64,000 nucleotides of DNA from Planococcus versutus. GTDB taxonomy: Bacteria > Bacillota > Bacilli > Bacillales_A > Planococcaceae. The first letter of the stretch is position 1, and every line of letters starts with the position of its first letter. Of the stretch, positions 33,966-44,750 are shown one piece after another. The position numbers and the translations under genes are program-made. The stretch spans positions 2,272,001 through 2,336,000 of the forward strand of contig NZ_CP016540.2 in NCBI RefSeq assembly GCF_001186155.3. Reading direction: 5' to 3'. The notes under the pieces are model-generated. The model was given only the letters and a program-made list of their open reading frames with translations, was not told the origin of the DNA and did not search any database.

Positions 33966-34900
33966 TAATTTTTACCTCCTGAAAGACGGATACGAGGATC
34001 AATAATGCCATATAAAATATCCACCAGTAGGATGATTACAATCAAAAATACTGAGAAGAAAATAGTTGTTCCCATAATAATGGAGAAGTCACTAACTATA
34101 ATCGATTTGACAAATTGTTCCCCGATGCCTGGAATTGCGAAAATTTGTTCGACAACGAGTGATCCTGTAAGAATAGCAACCGCCATAGGCCCTAAAACCG
34201 TAATCAACGGAATCAACGCATTACGAAAAGCATGTTTAAATGCAATTTCTGAACCACTTGCACCTTTAGCTTTCGCTAATGTAATGTAGTCTGAACCAAG
34301 AACTTCAATCATCTCAGTACGGATAAAACGCGCTGCCGTAGCAAGCGGGAACATAGCTAAAGCGATGGATGGCAAAACACTAGACATAAAGCCATCTTTC
34401 CATAAAGCTACTGGGAACAAATCCCATTTTAAACCGAACCAGTATTGCAGCAATGATGCAAAAACGAAAGAAGGTATTGATATCCCTACAATTGCTACAA
34501 ATGTACTCGTGTAGTCAATCCATGTGTTTTGCCTTAACGCAGCAACCATTCCTAAAAGAATTCCTAGAACAGTTCCGAGCACCATTCCTTGGAAACCAAT
34601 CTGTGCTGAAGGACCCATACGGCTTAAAATGACTTCTGTAACTTCTCTTCCTTTAAACTGGTTAATGGAAATACCTAAGTCACCTTGTACTAAACCAAAC
34701 ATATAATCAAAGTATTGTGCCGGAAGCGGTTTATCCAATCCGTATCTCGCTTCGACGACTGCCCTTTGTTCTGGAGATAATTTATCTGCGGAAGCGACGG
34801 GGGAACCTGGTAAAATTTTGATTAAGAAAAATGTGAAACTCGCGATCAGCGCTAAAGTGATCACCATATAAATTAAACGTTTGCCTATATACTTCGCCAT
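33965..34900 (-). CDS. oppB: Oligopeptide ABC transporter permease OppB
   Basis: 311 residues, six membrane helices, typical N-terminus (YIGKRLIYMVITLALIASFTFFLIKILPGSP) and EAA loop (LAKAKGASGSEIAFKHAFRN). Start ATG at 34900 has GGAGGTG. Lies 189 bp after oppA; a hairpin in that gap may reduce readthrough. Confidence 0.93.
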   Translation of the reverse strand: MAKYIGKRLIYMVITLALIASFTFFLIKILPGSPVASADKLSPEQRAVVEARYGLDKPLPAQYFDYMFGLVQGDLGISINQFKGREVTEVILSRMGPSAQIGFQGMVLGTVLGILLGMVAALRQNTWIDYTSTFVAIVGISIPSFVFASLLQYWFGLKWDLFPVALWKDGFMSSVLPSIALAMFPLATAARFIRTEMIEVLGSDYITLAKAKGASGSEIAFKHAFRNALIPLITVLGPMAVAILTGSLVVEQIFAIPGIGEQFVKSIIVSDFSIIMGTTIFFSVFLIVIILLVDILYGIIDPRIRLSGGKN

Positions 34901-35012
34901 AGTGCACCTCCAAAAATAATTCTATTTCACAAATTCTACTATCGTATAAGTAGATTTATAATTTTCAATAGTTAGCGGAAAATGCCCAATTTTCGGTCAA
35001 TTCCTTTGCATT

Positions 35013-35053
35013 AGAAAAGAGAGTATATCAATCTAACTATTCGATATACTCTC
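35013..35053 (-). terminator. Attenuating hairpin between oppA and oppB
   Basis: GAGAGTATATC pairs with GATATACTCTC (35019-35053); on the minus strand it is followed by TTTTCTAATG. Such a hairpin after a binding-protein gene usually raises its level relative to the permease genes. Confidence 0.65.
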
Positions 35054-35089
35054 TCTCTATTTTGTTTTCACAGTAGCGGGATTAGCTTA

Positions 35090-36778
35090 TTATTTACCCG
35101 AAATGTATGCCCATTTGTAAGAGAAATCTCCACCGAATGGGTGTTTGATAATATCGTTAACGTATGGTTGTTGAAGAGCCATTGCTCCACGCTGATAGAT
35201 CGGTGCAATTGCAGCATCGTCTTCTAGAAGAATTTTCTCAGCTTTCGCCATTGCTTCCCAACGTGCAGCTGGATCAGTTGCTAGATCACCTTTAGCAGAG
35301 TCAACTAAAGCATCATACTCAGAGTTTGAGTAAGACATTTTGTTTTGAGCAGATCCAGTAACAAACAAGTCAATGAATGTCATTGGATCCTGGTAATCAG
35401 GTCCCCATCCAGAAGTTTGAATGTCATAATCTTGAGCCTCATCAAGTTCTAAACGAACTCCAAAAGGTACAGCTTTCAGGTTAATTGTTAAACCTTCAAG
35501 ATTTGTTTCAAGTTGTTCTTTCAAGTATGCATCCATGTTTTTAGCTGTTTCAGTATCTCCACCTAAAATTTCAAGCGTAAGTTCTGTTTCTCCTAATTCT
35601 TCAAGTCCAGTTGCAAAAAGCTTCGCAGCTTCTTCAGCGTTAAACTCGATTAGGTCTCCGTTAACTTCACGGAAATCAGCTTTGCTTTCATCAAAAGCAA
35701 ATTCAGTTGGCACTAAGAAAGTAGCTGGCAACGAACCGTTAGCTAGTACAACATCAACTAAATCTTGTTTGTTGAAGCCCATAGCAATTGCTTTACGAAT
35801 ATTTACATTTGAAAGAGCATTTTCTTCGCCTTTACGTTCTTGGTTCATCTTAAGATAGAAAACAGTTGGTTCTAAATCAGTAATTAAGTTTTCATCGTTT
35901 GCATATTGTCTAGCAAATTCACCGCTTAGTCCAGCACGGTCTTTTTCACCAGAGTTGTAAAGGTTCACTGATGTAGCAGGCTCTTTAACAACGTCTACAT
36001 TAATCGTTTCAAGTTTAACTGTTTCAGCATCCCAGTACTCAGGATTTTTTTGCATTTTCCAAGTTAAACCAGTTCCGTCCCAATCAGTTAATGTGAATGG
36101 TCCGTTAAAAATTAAGTTTTCAGAGTTAGAAGCGTAAGCGTCACCTTTTTCAGTTACGAAAGCTTCATTCTGTGGGTAGAAAGTCGGGAATGACATTAAT
36201 GACATAAAGTATGGTACTGGACGCTCAAGTTTTACTTCAAGAGTGTTATCGTCAACAGCAGTAACTCCAAGTTCAGTAACTTCCATGTCGCCTGCTGCAA
36301 TGTCAGTAGCATTTACAATCGAACCAGCCATCATGTATGCTCCATATGGAGAACCTGTGTCAGGATCAATTGAACGTTGCCAAGAGTATACAAAGTCTTT
36401 AGCAGTAACTGGTGTACCGTCGGACCAATTAGAATCACGCAATTTAAAAGTATAAGTCAGTCCATCTTCGCTGACTTCAGGCTCGCCTTCAGCAAGTGCT
36501 GGCTCAGCTACGTTTTCTTGATTTAAACGGAATAGGCCTTCGTTAACATTATTGAAAATGTTGAACGCGACTGCATCTTCAGCAAGTGAAATATCCATTG
36601 TTGGAATTTCAGCGCTTTCCATTAAGTTAAGTACTTGCTCTGAGTCTAAATCCCCAGATGGTTCTTTTTCTTCTGATCCTCCAGTTCCAGTCTCTTCTTT
36701 ATCGCCACCACATGCAGCTAGAAAAGCACTTAGAACTAAAACTAGGCTTAGTAGCCAAAAAATCTTGCTGTTCTTCAC
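35090..36778 (-). CDS. oppA: Oligopeptide-binding lipoprotein OppA
   Basis: 562 residues starting at GTG 36778 behind GAGGGGG; in-frame ATG at 36817 has no ribosome binding site. Lipobox LAAC (Cys23) and an acidic linker precede the SBP_bac_5 domain, with the family's NEGLFRLNQE and DSNWSDGTPVTAKDFVYSWQR signatures. It captures extracellular peptides for OppBCDF. Upstream lie a likely sigma-A promoter (TTGAAA-N17-TAAATA) and a possible cre site. Confidence 0.93.
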   Translation of the reverse strand: MKNSKIFWLLSLVLVLSAFLAACGGDKEETGTGGSEEKEPSGDLDSEQVLNLMESAEIPTMDISLAEDAVAFNIFNNVNEGLFRLNQENVAEPALAEGEPEVSEDGLTYTFKLRDSNWSDGTPVTAKDFVYSWQRSIDPDTGSPYGAYMMAGSIVNATDIAAGDMEVTELGVTAVDDNTLEVKLERPVPYFMSLMSFPTFYPQNEAFVTEKGDAYASNSENLIFNGPFTLTDWDGTGLTWKMQKNPEYWDAETVKLETINVDVVKEPATSVNLYNSGEKDRAGLSGEFARQYANDENLITDLEPTVFYLKMNQERKGEENALSNVNIRKAIAMGFNKQDLVDVVLANGSLPATFLVPTEFAFDESKADFREVNGDLIEFNAEEAAKLFATGLEELGETELTLEILGGDTETAKNMDAYLKEQLETNLEGLTINLKAVPFGVRLELDEAQDYDIQTSGWGPDYQDPMTFIDLFVTGSAQNKMSYSNSEYDALVDSAKGDLATDPAARWEAMAKAEKILLEDDAAIAPIYQRGAMALQQPYVNDIIKHPFGGDFSYKWAYISGK

Positions 36779-36930
36779 TAAATTGACCCCCTCAAGTTTT
36801 CTGAAAAATTGGTACACAGCTAATTATACATATATATTTATTGTTGTACAGAACTTTTTTCAATAGTTTTTACACTTTTATAACAATTGCGTTACATTCA
36901 TATTACGTAAAGTAGCTTGAATGTTGTATT

Positions 36931-36944
36931 TGTAAGCGTTTTCG
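36931..36944 (+). promoter_or_regulatory. Possible CcpA cre site between oppA and DUF3899 gene
   Basis: TGTAAGCGTTTTCG matches the cre consensus TGWAANCGNTNNCA except for the last base. It is about 150 bp upstream of oppA and 80 bp upstream of the divergent DUF3899 gene; either could be the target. Confidence 0.35.
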
Positions 36945-37021
36945 GCGTCTACGATGATTGAATATTTTTTTGATTTTTTTTAAGATTTCTTCTACAATTA
37001 GTATGAATCGAGGTGCACAAG

Positions 37022-37363
37022 TTGAAAAAAGTAGTGATTTCTTTATTGTTTATTCAAGTTTTGATTTTAATCACGATATTTTTACGTTCAGATGATCTCA
37101 GCTTATTAACGTATATTAATAACTCGTTCGTTTATGGTGGGATTTTAGTTTTTGTTGGTCTTTGGGTTTTTGTAGTGCGAACAGGTGTATTTGATATATT
37201 TACAATCAGTATGAGAAAAGCATTCAAAATAAAATCCACATTGGAAGATGACGAAATGCGACCTCCTTCTGAGATACTGGCTTTTTCCAGTTCGTATTTA
37301 CTTGTTACTGGAACACTGACCTTACTGATAATGAGCATTTGTTTAATAATTTATAGTTTCTAA
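37022..37363 (+). CDS. DUF3899 small membrane protein
   Basis: 113 residues from TTG 37022, six bases after GAGGTG; a GTG at 37013 lies in that site. Three hydrophobic segments (about 6-22, 36-56 and 88-110) suggest a small integral membrane protein of the DUF3899 family. Function unknown. The trpS promoter overlaps its stop codon. Confidence 0.7.
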   Translation: MKKVVISLLFIQVLILITIFLRSDDLSLLTYINNSFVYGGILVFVGLWVFVVRTGVFDIFTISMRKAFKIKSTLEDDEMRPPSEILAFSSSYLLVTGTLTLLIMSICLIIYSF

Positions 37364-37365
37364 TA

Positions 37366-37395
37366 TTGATTAAAAATTTAGTTATGTATTATAAT
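37366..37395 (+). promoter_or_regulatory. Promoter of trpS leader
   Basis: TTGATT (37366-37371) and a consensus TATAAT (37390-37395) with 18 bp spacing, placing the start of the T-box leader near 37402. Confidence 0.75.
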
Positions 37396-37402
37396 TACAA
37401 GA

Positions 37403-37645
37403 TATAACTAAGCAATGATAAAGAAGAGTAAATGTAGTTTCTTCTATATAGAGAGTCTGTGGTTGGTGAAAACAGATGAAGTGCTGCATTGAATGGACTT
37501 TAGAGCTGAATCAGTGAATAGCGAGTAGCTGATTCCGTGTTCTTCACGTTATGAAGAAGAGTGGCCGGCGACGGCAACTAGGGTGGTACCGCGGAAAACA
37601 CATGATTCGTCCCTTCTACAGGGATGTGTACTGTGTTTTTTACTT
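37403..37645 (+). promoter_or_regulatory. Tryptophan T-box riboswitch
   Basis: The leader holds the invariant T-box AGGGTGGTACCGCGG (37580-37594) and a terminator hairpin ending TGTGTTTTTT (about 37595-37641). Stem I is present, with a probable UGG specifier at 37494-37496 in GAATGGAC. Uncharged tRNA-Trp would pair with UGG and the T-box bulge and prevent termination, raising trpS expression during tryptophan shortage. Confidence 0.93.
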
Positions 37646-37648
37646 TGA

Positions 37649-38653
<1,005 letters not shown>

Positions 38654-38654
38654 C

Positions 38655-38689
38655 AAAAGGAGCTGCGAAATTCGCAGCTCCTTTTCATT
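38655..38689. terminator. Bidirectional terminator between trpS and appA
   Basis: Arms 38655-38669 and 38671-38685 form a strong GC-rich stem with T-rich flanks on both strands, between convergent genes. Confidence 0.9.
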
Positions 38690-38695
38690 TAGTTT

Positions 38696-40513
38696 TTATT
38701 CTGCTTTAACCGCTTCTTCTTTGCTCACAGCAAGGTCAGACAAATAAACGCCTGTGCCATCGCCAATCGCATAATTTAAGACACGGTTGTTAACTGGACT
38801 AAGCAATGCACGATAGAGTGTTGGGAATACCGGCACTTCATCGACCATTAGCTGTTGCCACTCATTATAAACGTCTTGGCGATATGCCAAATCAAATGCT
38901 TCTGGTGAACGACCTTCTTTTAGAAGACGCTCGTTGTCTTCATTTTCCCAGCGTGCAAAGTTGTATAAAGCTTCAGCTCCGTAAAGTCCTGAAGGATCTA
39001 CATCAATTCCAACTCCCCAAGCTGCTTGGAAAACATCTACTTCTGGATCGTCTTCTCCGCCGTTACCAACACGGTCGTAGAACGTATTAAACTCAAGCAT
39101 TTCTAAGTTTACTTTTAACCCAACTTTTTCCCAAGACTGTACATAGTATTGAGCTAAAGGCTCAGCAGTGTCCCCACCAGTCATCGAAATAAAGTTAATT
39201 TCTAACGGATTGCCTTCCGGATCTTCACGGAAGCCATCATCGTCTGTGTCAACATATCCTGCATCATCCAATAGCTTCATTGCGGCTTCTGGGTCATACG
39301 TTCTTCCTTCGTTTTTATCATCATGGAATTCAGGATGCGATGGTGGAATCAATGTCGTTGCATTCCAACGTAACCCATTGTAAAAACGTTCGCCAACTGC
39401 TGTGTTATCCACTGCACTCCACATTGCTTGACGAAGTTCAACATCACCCATTTTCGCATCTGGGTTAGGTGCCACAACATTCTTTTCTGCGTCCCATGTT
39501 CCAAGTTTAAAGCCAATGTACGTATAAGCACGATCAATCGTACCTAGGTATTCAACGTTTGACATTTCAGCGTTATCTGGGAATTGATCTACCGGGAAAT
39601 CACTGATCAAGTCAACGCCACCTGTCTCCAATTCTTGAACAACCGTTGAACTGCCGATTACTTTTACAGTAACGCCATCAAGTTTTGGTGCTCCGCGCCA
39701 GTAGTCATCGTTTTTAGTAAGTGTTACAGATTCACCAGGTATGATGCTGTCTACTTTAAATGGACCAAAACCAATTGGGTTTTGACGAACTTCTGGTGAA
39801 GATGAAATATCTGCTACTGCCATATCACCAAAAATGTGTTTTGCTAGTGGATATGACCAAATGCTTCCTGTTAATAGCGAAGGTGTTGATTCGATATACG
39901 TAATCTTCAACGTCTTTTCATCAACTACTTCAATACCTGAAATCGTATCAGCAGATCCGCTATTATACTCTTCCATTCCTTCAATATTTGTGAAATCTGA
40001 GTTGTATCGAGGACCGTCGTAATCTTTGTTACCGATCACTTCATGTGCAAACTGCCAGTCTTCTGCAGTTACAGGTTCGCCGTCATGCCAGTTGACGTTA
40101 TCGCCAATTTCAAACGTAAATGTGCGTCCATCTTCTGAAACTTCGTATGTTGCAGCTCCATCATTTGTATACACATAGTTTTCGTCCCACGTTAACAATC
40201 CTTCATCAAACCAGTTTAAGATTTCTGCATCTGGCGCACCAGAATAAAAGTTCCAGTTTAATGTTCCTTCAAATACTGTGTCTGATACTAACCCAAATGT
40301 AATGGTTCCACCATCAATGGCTTCGCCTTCATTTGTCTTAACATTGCTGAAATCGTCTATCGAGTACATGCCGTCTTTCTTTTCATCCCCGCCTTCAGCA
40401 CCTTTATCGCTGCCGCTATCTTTCGCTTTATCATCACCGCTACATGCTGCTAAAATTAATACAAATGATATGATTAGAAAAAGTAAAAACTTAGACCTAT
40501 TGGTTTTCCCCAT
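38696..40513 (-). CDS. appA: Oligopeptide-binding lipoprotein of second (App-type) transporter
   Basis: 605 residues. Signal peptide with lipobox LAAC (Cys24), a Lys/Asp/Gly-rich linker, then the SBP_bac_5 domain (NWHDGEPVTAEDWQFAHEVI). About 40 residues longer than OppA of this window and clearly not a recent copy of it. Start ATG 40513 has AGGGGGAAG. In this operon the binding-protein gene is last, behind D, F, B and C; it may have its own weak promoter in the 95 bp gap upstream. Symbol by analogy with B. subtilis app. Confidence 0.88.
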   Translation of the reverse strand: MGKTNRSKFLLFLIISFVLILAACSGDDKAKDSGSDKGAEGGDEKKDGMYSIDDFSNVKTNEGEAIDGGTITFGLVSDTVFEGTLNWNFYSGAPDAEILNWFDEGLLTWDENYVYTNDGAATYEVSEDGRTFTFEIGDNVNWHDGEPVTAEDWQFAHEVIGNKDYDGPRYNSDFTNIEGMEEYNSGSADTISGIEVVDEKTLKITYIESTPSLLTGSIWSYPLAKHIFGDMAVADISSSPEVRQNPIGFGPFKVDSIIPGESVTLTKNDDYWRGAPKLDGVTVKVIGSSTVVQELETGGVDLISDFPVDQFPDNAEMSNVEYLGTIDRAYTYIGFKLGTWDAEKNVVAPNPDAKMGDVELRQAMWSAVDNTAVGERFYNGLRWNATTLIPPSHPEFHDDKNEGRTYDPEAAMKLLDDAGYVDTDDDGFREDPEGNPLEINFISMTGGDTAEPLAQYYVQSWEKVGLKVNLEMLEFNTFYDRVGNGGEDDPEVDVFQAAWGVGIDVDPSGLYGAEALYNFARWENEDNERLLKEGRSPEAFDLAYRQDVYNEWQQLMVDEVPVFPTLYRALLSPVNNRVLNYAIGDGTGVYLSDLAVSKEEAVKAE

Positions 40514-40608
40514 TATCTGCTTCCCCCTCTAATTTTAAATACAATAATTGCTGTTTACTGTTTTTGTCTAGTTGCAAATGACTGCGTATCCCCTTTCCCC
40601 CTATTTTG

Positions 40609-41520
40609 TTACCCTCTTCGCTGCCGGGCATCGGTAGCGCGTTTTAAGGCTTGCCCAACATTATTTATACTAAGCATCAATACTAGAATTAGAACTGATG
40701 CAGGTAACCAAATCCACCATCTTAACTCCAACGTTTGAGGGTTTCGTGCGTAACTGATCAATGTCCCTAAACTCGGAGTCGATTCTGGAAAACCAAATCC
40801 TAAAAAGGATAATCCAGACTCAATGCCAATATTTGCTGCCAAATTTAAAGTCATTGTAACAATGATAATTGAACTTAAGTTAGGCAGTACTTGGAAAAAC
40901 ATAATTTTAAAATCGGATGTGCCCAATGTTTTGGATGCTTTTACATAATCCAATTCTTTTTCTTGTAATGCTTTTGAACGTATAAGACGGGCGATTCCCA
41001 TCCATAAAAATGCAGTCATAATTAAAGAAAAAGAAACAATGCTATAACCAGGTACGGCAGTAACAAAAGCAATAACAATCATCAAAGTCGGTAACACCAT
41101 AAAAAAGTCGACAAAGCGCATGAAGATGTTATCAACAGTACCTCCGTAATACCCAGAAATCAGTCCTACTAGTATGCCGATTATTCCAGTCAGCAAAGTA
41201 ATGATGATGCCAATAGCGAGTGAATTACGCGTTCCAATAATTAATTGCCCAAAAATATCTCGTCCACCATAATCGGTACCTAGCCAATACATCGAAGAGG
41301 GTGCTTCATAAAGTGCAAATAAATCAACTTTAATGATTTCAGTTTGGTCTAAAATTATTGATGTACCAAATACACCAACAACAATAAGAAACAGGAATAG
41401 GAGCGAAACAAAAGCCAGTTTATCCCGTATTAATTCTCTTACTAATATACTAAATCCGGATGGACTTTTACCGAGATCCAAATCTGGTATTTGTGTTCCA
41501 ACATCTTTATCAAGTCTCAT
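40609..41520 (-). CDS. appC: Peptide ABC transporter permease (AppC/OppC-like)
   Basis: 303 residues, cytoplasmic N-terminus, six membrane helices, EAA loop (ASKTLGTSDFKIMFFQVLPNLSS) and the LSFLGFGFPESTPSLGTLI motif of OppC-type permeases. Start ATG at 41520 has GAGGTG. Pairs with the permease encoded 25 bp upstream. Confidence 0.9.
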   Translation of the reverse strand: MRLDKDVGTQIPDLDLGKSPSGFSILVRELIRDKLAFVSLLFLFLIVVGVFGTSIILDQTEIIKVDLFALYEAPSSMYWLGTDYGGRDIFGQLIIGTRNSLAIGIIITLLTGIIGILVGLISGYYGGTVDNIFMRFVDFFMVLPTLMIVIAFVTAVPGYSIVSFSLIMTAFLWMGIARLIRSKALQEKELDYVKASKTLGTSDFKIMFFQVLPNLSSIIIVTMTLNLAANIGIESGLSFLGFGFPESTPSLGTLISYARNPQTLELRWWIWLPASVLILVLMLSINNVGQALKRATDARQRRG

Positions 41521-41545
41521 AGTTACACCTCAAAATTGTCATTTA

Positions 41546-42508
41546 TTATTTAATCCGGATACGTGGATCTACTAAACTTAAGATAATATCTGATAACAAT
41601 GCACCAATGATAGCAGCAAGTCCAAATAGCAGAACAAGCGCTGTCATTACGCTATAATCACGTAAACTAATAGAAGAAAGGAATAATTCCCCCATTCCAG
41701 GATAGCCAAAAATGTTTTCAATGAATATCGTTCCGCCAATCAATCCTGTGATTTCGTATCCAAAAAAAGCAGCGATTGGAAGCAACGAGTTGCGAAGCAC
41801 ATGACGATTATAAACACGTGATTCAGATGAGCCTTTAGCTCGAGCTGTTACAATAAAATCTTTTTGTTTTGTGTCAATGATCTCACTTCTCAAATACTGA
41901 ACTGTAGAAACAGTAGTGATCAAAGCCATCGATACCGCTGGCAATAATAAATGATTCAATTTACTGATAAAATATTCGAACGTTCCAGGTGTTGTACCAG
42001 GTGCTACGCTTCCACTTGTCGGGAACCAGCCAAGTTGAAAGCCGAATATGAACAGCATTACCAAAGCAAAAATAAATAACGGAGCTGCAAAACCAATGTA
42101 TGTGTATCCTGTAATTGCACGATCTAACCAAGTATCGTTAAAACGTCCACTAATAATGCCTAATGGAATAGCGATCAAGTATGTCAAAATCAATGTTGCT
42201 AAAGACAACCAAAGCGTATTAATCATTCGTCCACCGATCAAATCAGATACTGGCATTTTAAAGCGGAACGATTGACCGAAATCTCCTTGTACAACTCCTT
42301 TAATCCAATCGATGTACTGGACATACCATGGATTGTTCAATCCAAGACGTTCACGCATTGCTTCAATCGTTGCTGGGTCAATACTTGGATCGATGAGTCC
42401 GGTTAAAGCATCTCCAGGCATTGCTTGAGCTAAAATAAATACTAAAAGACTTAAGACAATAATTTGCGGGATAGTGATCAGTGTTCTGCGTACAATTAAT
42501 TTCCACAT
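41546..42508 (-). CDS. appB: Peptide ABC transporter permease (AppB/OppB-like)
   Basis: 320 residues from ATG 42508 with AGAGAGGT upstream; the longer TTG start at 42517 overlaps the ATPase stop codon. Six membrane helices, typical LVFILAQAMPGDALTGLIDP extracellular beginning and EAA loop (TARAKGSSESRVYNRHVLRNSLLP). Forms the channel with AppC. Confidence 0.9.
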   Translation of the reverse strand: MWKLIVRRTLITIPQIIVLSLLVFILAQAMPGDALTGLIDPSIDPATIEAMRERLGLNNPWYVQYIDWIKGVVQGDFGQSFRFKMPVSDLIGGRMINTLWLSLATLILTYLIAIPLGIISGRFNDTWLDRAITGYTYIGFAAPLFIFALVMLFIFGFQLGWFPTSGSVAPGTTPGTFEYFISKLNHLLLPAVSMALITTVSTVQYLRSEIIDTKQKDFIVTARAKGSSESRVYNRHVLRNSLLPIAAFFGYEITGLIGGTIFIENIFGYPGMGELFLSSISLRDYSVMTALVLLFGLAAIIGALLSDIILSLVDPRIRIK

Positions 42509-42513
42509 ACCAT

Positions 42514-43449
42514 TCAACCTCTCTCAGCCAACGCTACTTGATGGGTAGCTGAAATTGATTTTAACGAGAAAGGCAAACCTTCTTCATCAAAAAAGTCTTT
42601 TTCCAGCCTATCGTACTCGGATTTCACCAATTTACGATTTTCATAATGCATTTCCCGATTACGCGGATTGCTATCTGGAATTGCTGCAATTAATCGTTTT
42701 GTGTAAATATGCTGTGGATTAGTGAAAATCTCGTCAGCTGTTCCATGTTCAACGTAACGACCTTTGTACATAATGCCGATATGGTCGCACATATGGCGAA
42801 TAATGCCCAAATCATGACTTATAAATAAATATGTTAAGTTTAATTCTTTTTGAATTTCACGCATAAAGTTTAATACTTGAGCTTGAACTGATACATCTAA
42901 CGCAGATACAGGTTCATCAGCAATAATCAATTTAGGGTTTAACGCAATGGCACGTGCAATGCCAATTCGTTGGCGTTGGCCACCAGAAAATTCATGTGGA
43001 TATTTATAAATGGCTTCTGGACTAAGACCTACGAGTTCCATAAGTTCTTGAATGCGAATGCGTTCTTCTTTTGCAGATAGGTTTTCATAGTTTCGGAGCG
43101 GTTCGGCTACAATATCGGCTACTCGCTTTTTAGGGTTGAGTGATGAAAAAGGATCTTGAAAAATCATTTGGATATCTTTCCGTACATCGATGTATTCTTT
43201 TTTACCGATTGTAGCTAAATCTCTACCTTCAAACATTACTTTTCCTGAAGTAATGTCATTCAAGCCGATAATGGCTCGGCCTGTTGTTGTTTTGCCTGAA
43301 CCCGATTCTCCAACAAGCCCATACGTTTGACCTTGTTCAATCGAGAATGACACGCCATCTACTGCACGAACCTGATCTTGTACAGTTTGAAAGACTCCAC
43401 CACGAACAGGAAAATGAACTTTAAGATTTTCAACTTCAATTAGCGACAT
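42514..43449 (-). CDS. appF: Peptide ABC transporter ATP-binding protein (AppF-like)
   Basis: 311 residues. The ATG at 43449 has AAGGAGG and overlaps the previous ATPase gene by 14 bp; in-frame codons farther upstream (to 43590) lie wholly within that gene and can be ignored. Walker A GESGSGKTT, Q loop IFQDPFSSLNP, signature SGGQRQR, Walker B LIIADEP, ISHDLGI, and a C-terminal oligo_HPY region (NPQHIYTKRLIAAIPD). Confidence 0.92.
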   Translation of the reverse strand: MSLIEVENLKVHFPVRGGVFQTVQDQVRAVDGVSFSIEQGQTYGLVGESGSGKTTTGRAIIGLNDITSGKVMFEGRDLATIGKKEYIDVRKDIQMIFQDPFSSLNPKKRVADIVAEPLRNYENLSAKEERIRIQELMELVGLSPEAIYKYPHEFSGGQRQRIGIARAIALNPKLIIADEPVSALDVSVQAQVLNFMREIQKELNLTYLFISHDLGIIRHMCDHIGIMYKGRYVEHGTADEIFTNPQHIYTKRLIAAIPDSNPRNREMHYENRKLVKSEYDRLEKDFFDEEGLPFSLKSISATHQVALAERG

Positions 43450-44452
43450 AGGTGTGGTCCTCCTTGACTTGTTCTGGGAAGTAAAAATCTTTGTAGCATG
43501 TGCAGCGTACAAAATGACCCGTACTAATTTCATGCAGTTCAGGTGATGCTTCGTGAGTTGAATCTTCCATCCAAGGTATACGAGAAGCAAAACGGCATCC
43601 TGTTCTTGGCAAGTTTTGGAGCGATGGTACCACGCCTTGAATTACATGAAGATCTGATTTCACTTCTGACAATGTTGGAATTGAGTTTAATAACGAACGT
43701 GTATACGGATGCAGTGGATTTTCCATCAATGTATAAATATCAGCAATTTCCACAATTTGTCCTGCATACATAACTGCGACTCTGTCAGCCATTTCTGCAA
43801 CTACACCCAAATCATGTGTAATTAAGATAATGCCCGCGTGAATAGTTTCTTTTAATTCTTTGATTAAATCTAAAATTTGCGACTGAATTGTTACATCGAG
43901 TGCGGTTGTTGGTTCATCAGCAATCAGCAACTCTGGTTGATTTGAAATCGCCATTGCGATAACGATGCGTTGACGCATCCCACCTGACAATTCATGTGGA
44001 TACTGGTAATACGTTTTTTCAGGACGAGGAATTCCAACTTGGTTTAATAAGTTAATCACTTGTTTTTTTCGTAAGCTTTTAGACGTTTTTGGATTATGAA
44101 GAAAAATCGCCTCATCAATCTGCGCACCTACTACCATAAGCGGATTGAGTGCTGAAAGAGCATCTTGAAAGATCATTCCCATTTCATTACCGCGCAACTT
44201 TTTCATTTGGTTTGGAGTTGCTTCTACTAGATTATTGCCCTTGTAATTGATGTGCCCTTCAATTTTGGCACGTGTGTGAAGTCCCATAATAGAAAATGCA
44301 AATGCACTTTTCCCAGAACCTGACTCACCAACAATTGCTAGTACTTCATTTTTTCGAACGTCTAATGAAACGTTATCGACTGCTGCGTAATAATCATCTT
44401 TAATCCTAAAGGACGTTTCTAAATTTTTGATTTCAAGCAAAACATCTTTCAC
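43436..44452 (-). CDS. appD: Peptide ABC transporter ATP-binding protein (AppD-like)
   Basis: 338 residues from GTG 44452, six bases after GAGGGGG. Walker A GESGSGKSA, Q loop IFQDALSALNP, signature SGGMRQR, Walker B LLIADEP, ITHDLGV; the C-terminal extension has NPLHPYTRSLLNSIP and a CRFASRIPWM...RCTCY cysteine cluster like those that bind an iron-sulfur cluster in other OppD/DppD proteins. First gene of the app operon (D-F-B-C-A). The upstream 298 bp has an extended -10 TGCTATTCT but no clear operator. Confidence 0.92.
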   Translation of the reverse strand: MKDVLLEIKNLETSFRIKDDYYAAVDNVSLDVRKNEVLAIVGESGSGKSAFAFSIMGLHTRAKIEGHINYKGNNLVEATPNQMKKLRGNEMGMIFQDALSALNPLMVVGAQIDEAIFLHNPKTSKSLRKKQVINLLNQVGIPRPEKTYYQYPHELSGGMRQRIVIAMAISNQPELLIADEPTTALDVTIQSQILDLIKELKETIHAGIILITHDLGVVAEMADRVAVMYAGQIVEIADIYTLMENPLHPYTRSLLNSIPTLSEVKSDLHVIQGVVPSLQNLPRTGCRFASRIPWMEDSTHEASPELHEISTGHFVRCTCYKDFYFPEQVKEDHTYVAN

Positions 44453-44703
44453 ATAGATCCCCCTCAAAATAAAACTTTCTATCGAGCCTTCTGCAAATCA
44501 CTTTTCTCGTACACCTAATATTTTAAATTTTCAAATTTATTAGGCTATACTAATTTTCTACTACTAGTTTTCACTTTCACATTTGTTATTAGACAACTTT
44601 TTTTCGCTATATTTAGAATAGCACAATAATTTAAAGAGTGGCTAACTTTTTTCAATTTTTATAAAATTATGGGTATTTTCCTTTTGTTTTACTTTTTAAA
44701 TAC

Positions 44704-44740
44704 ATAAAAAGACAACCTGCACTTGTTTTCGCAGATTGCC
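44704..44740 (-). terminator. Terminator of fabHF operon
   Basis: On the minus strand GGCAATCTGC pairs with GCAGGTTGTC (44731-44740 with 44711-44720, two G-U pairs) and is followed by TTTTTATG. Confidence 0.8.
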
Positions 44741-44750
44741 TATGTTCAGT

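Noticed and set aside
43450..43590. Long N-terminal extension of the second AppF-type ATPase
   Set aside because: These codons lie wholly inside the preceding ATPase gene; the ATG at 43449 has the only good RBS and gives the normal ABC start.
44515..44545. Imperfect inverted repeat (CCTAATA...TATTAGG) upstream of the app operon
   Set aside because: Several mismatches in an AT-rich tract; not strong enough to call an operator or terminator.
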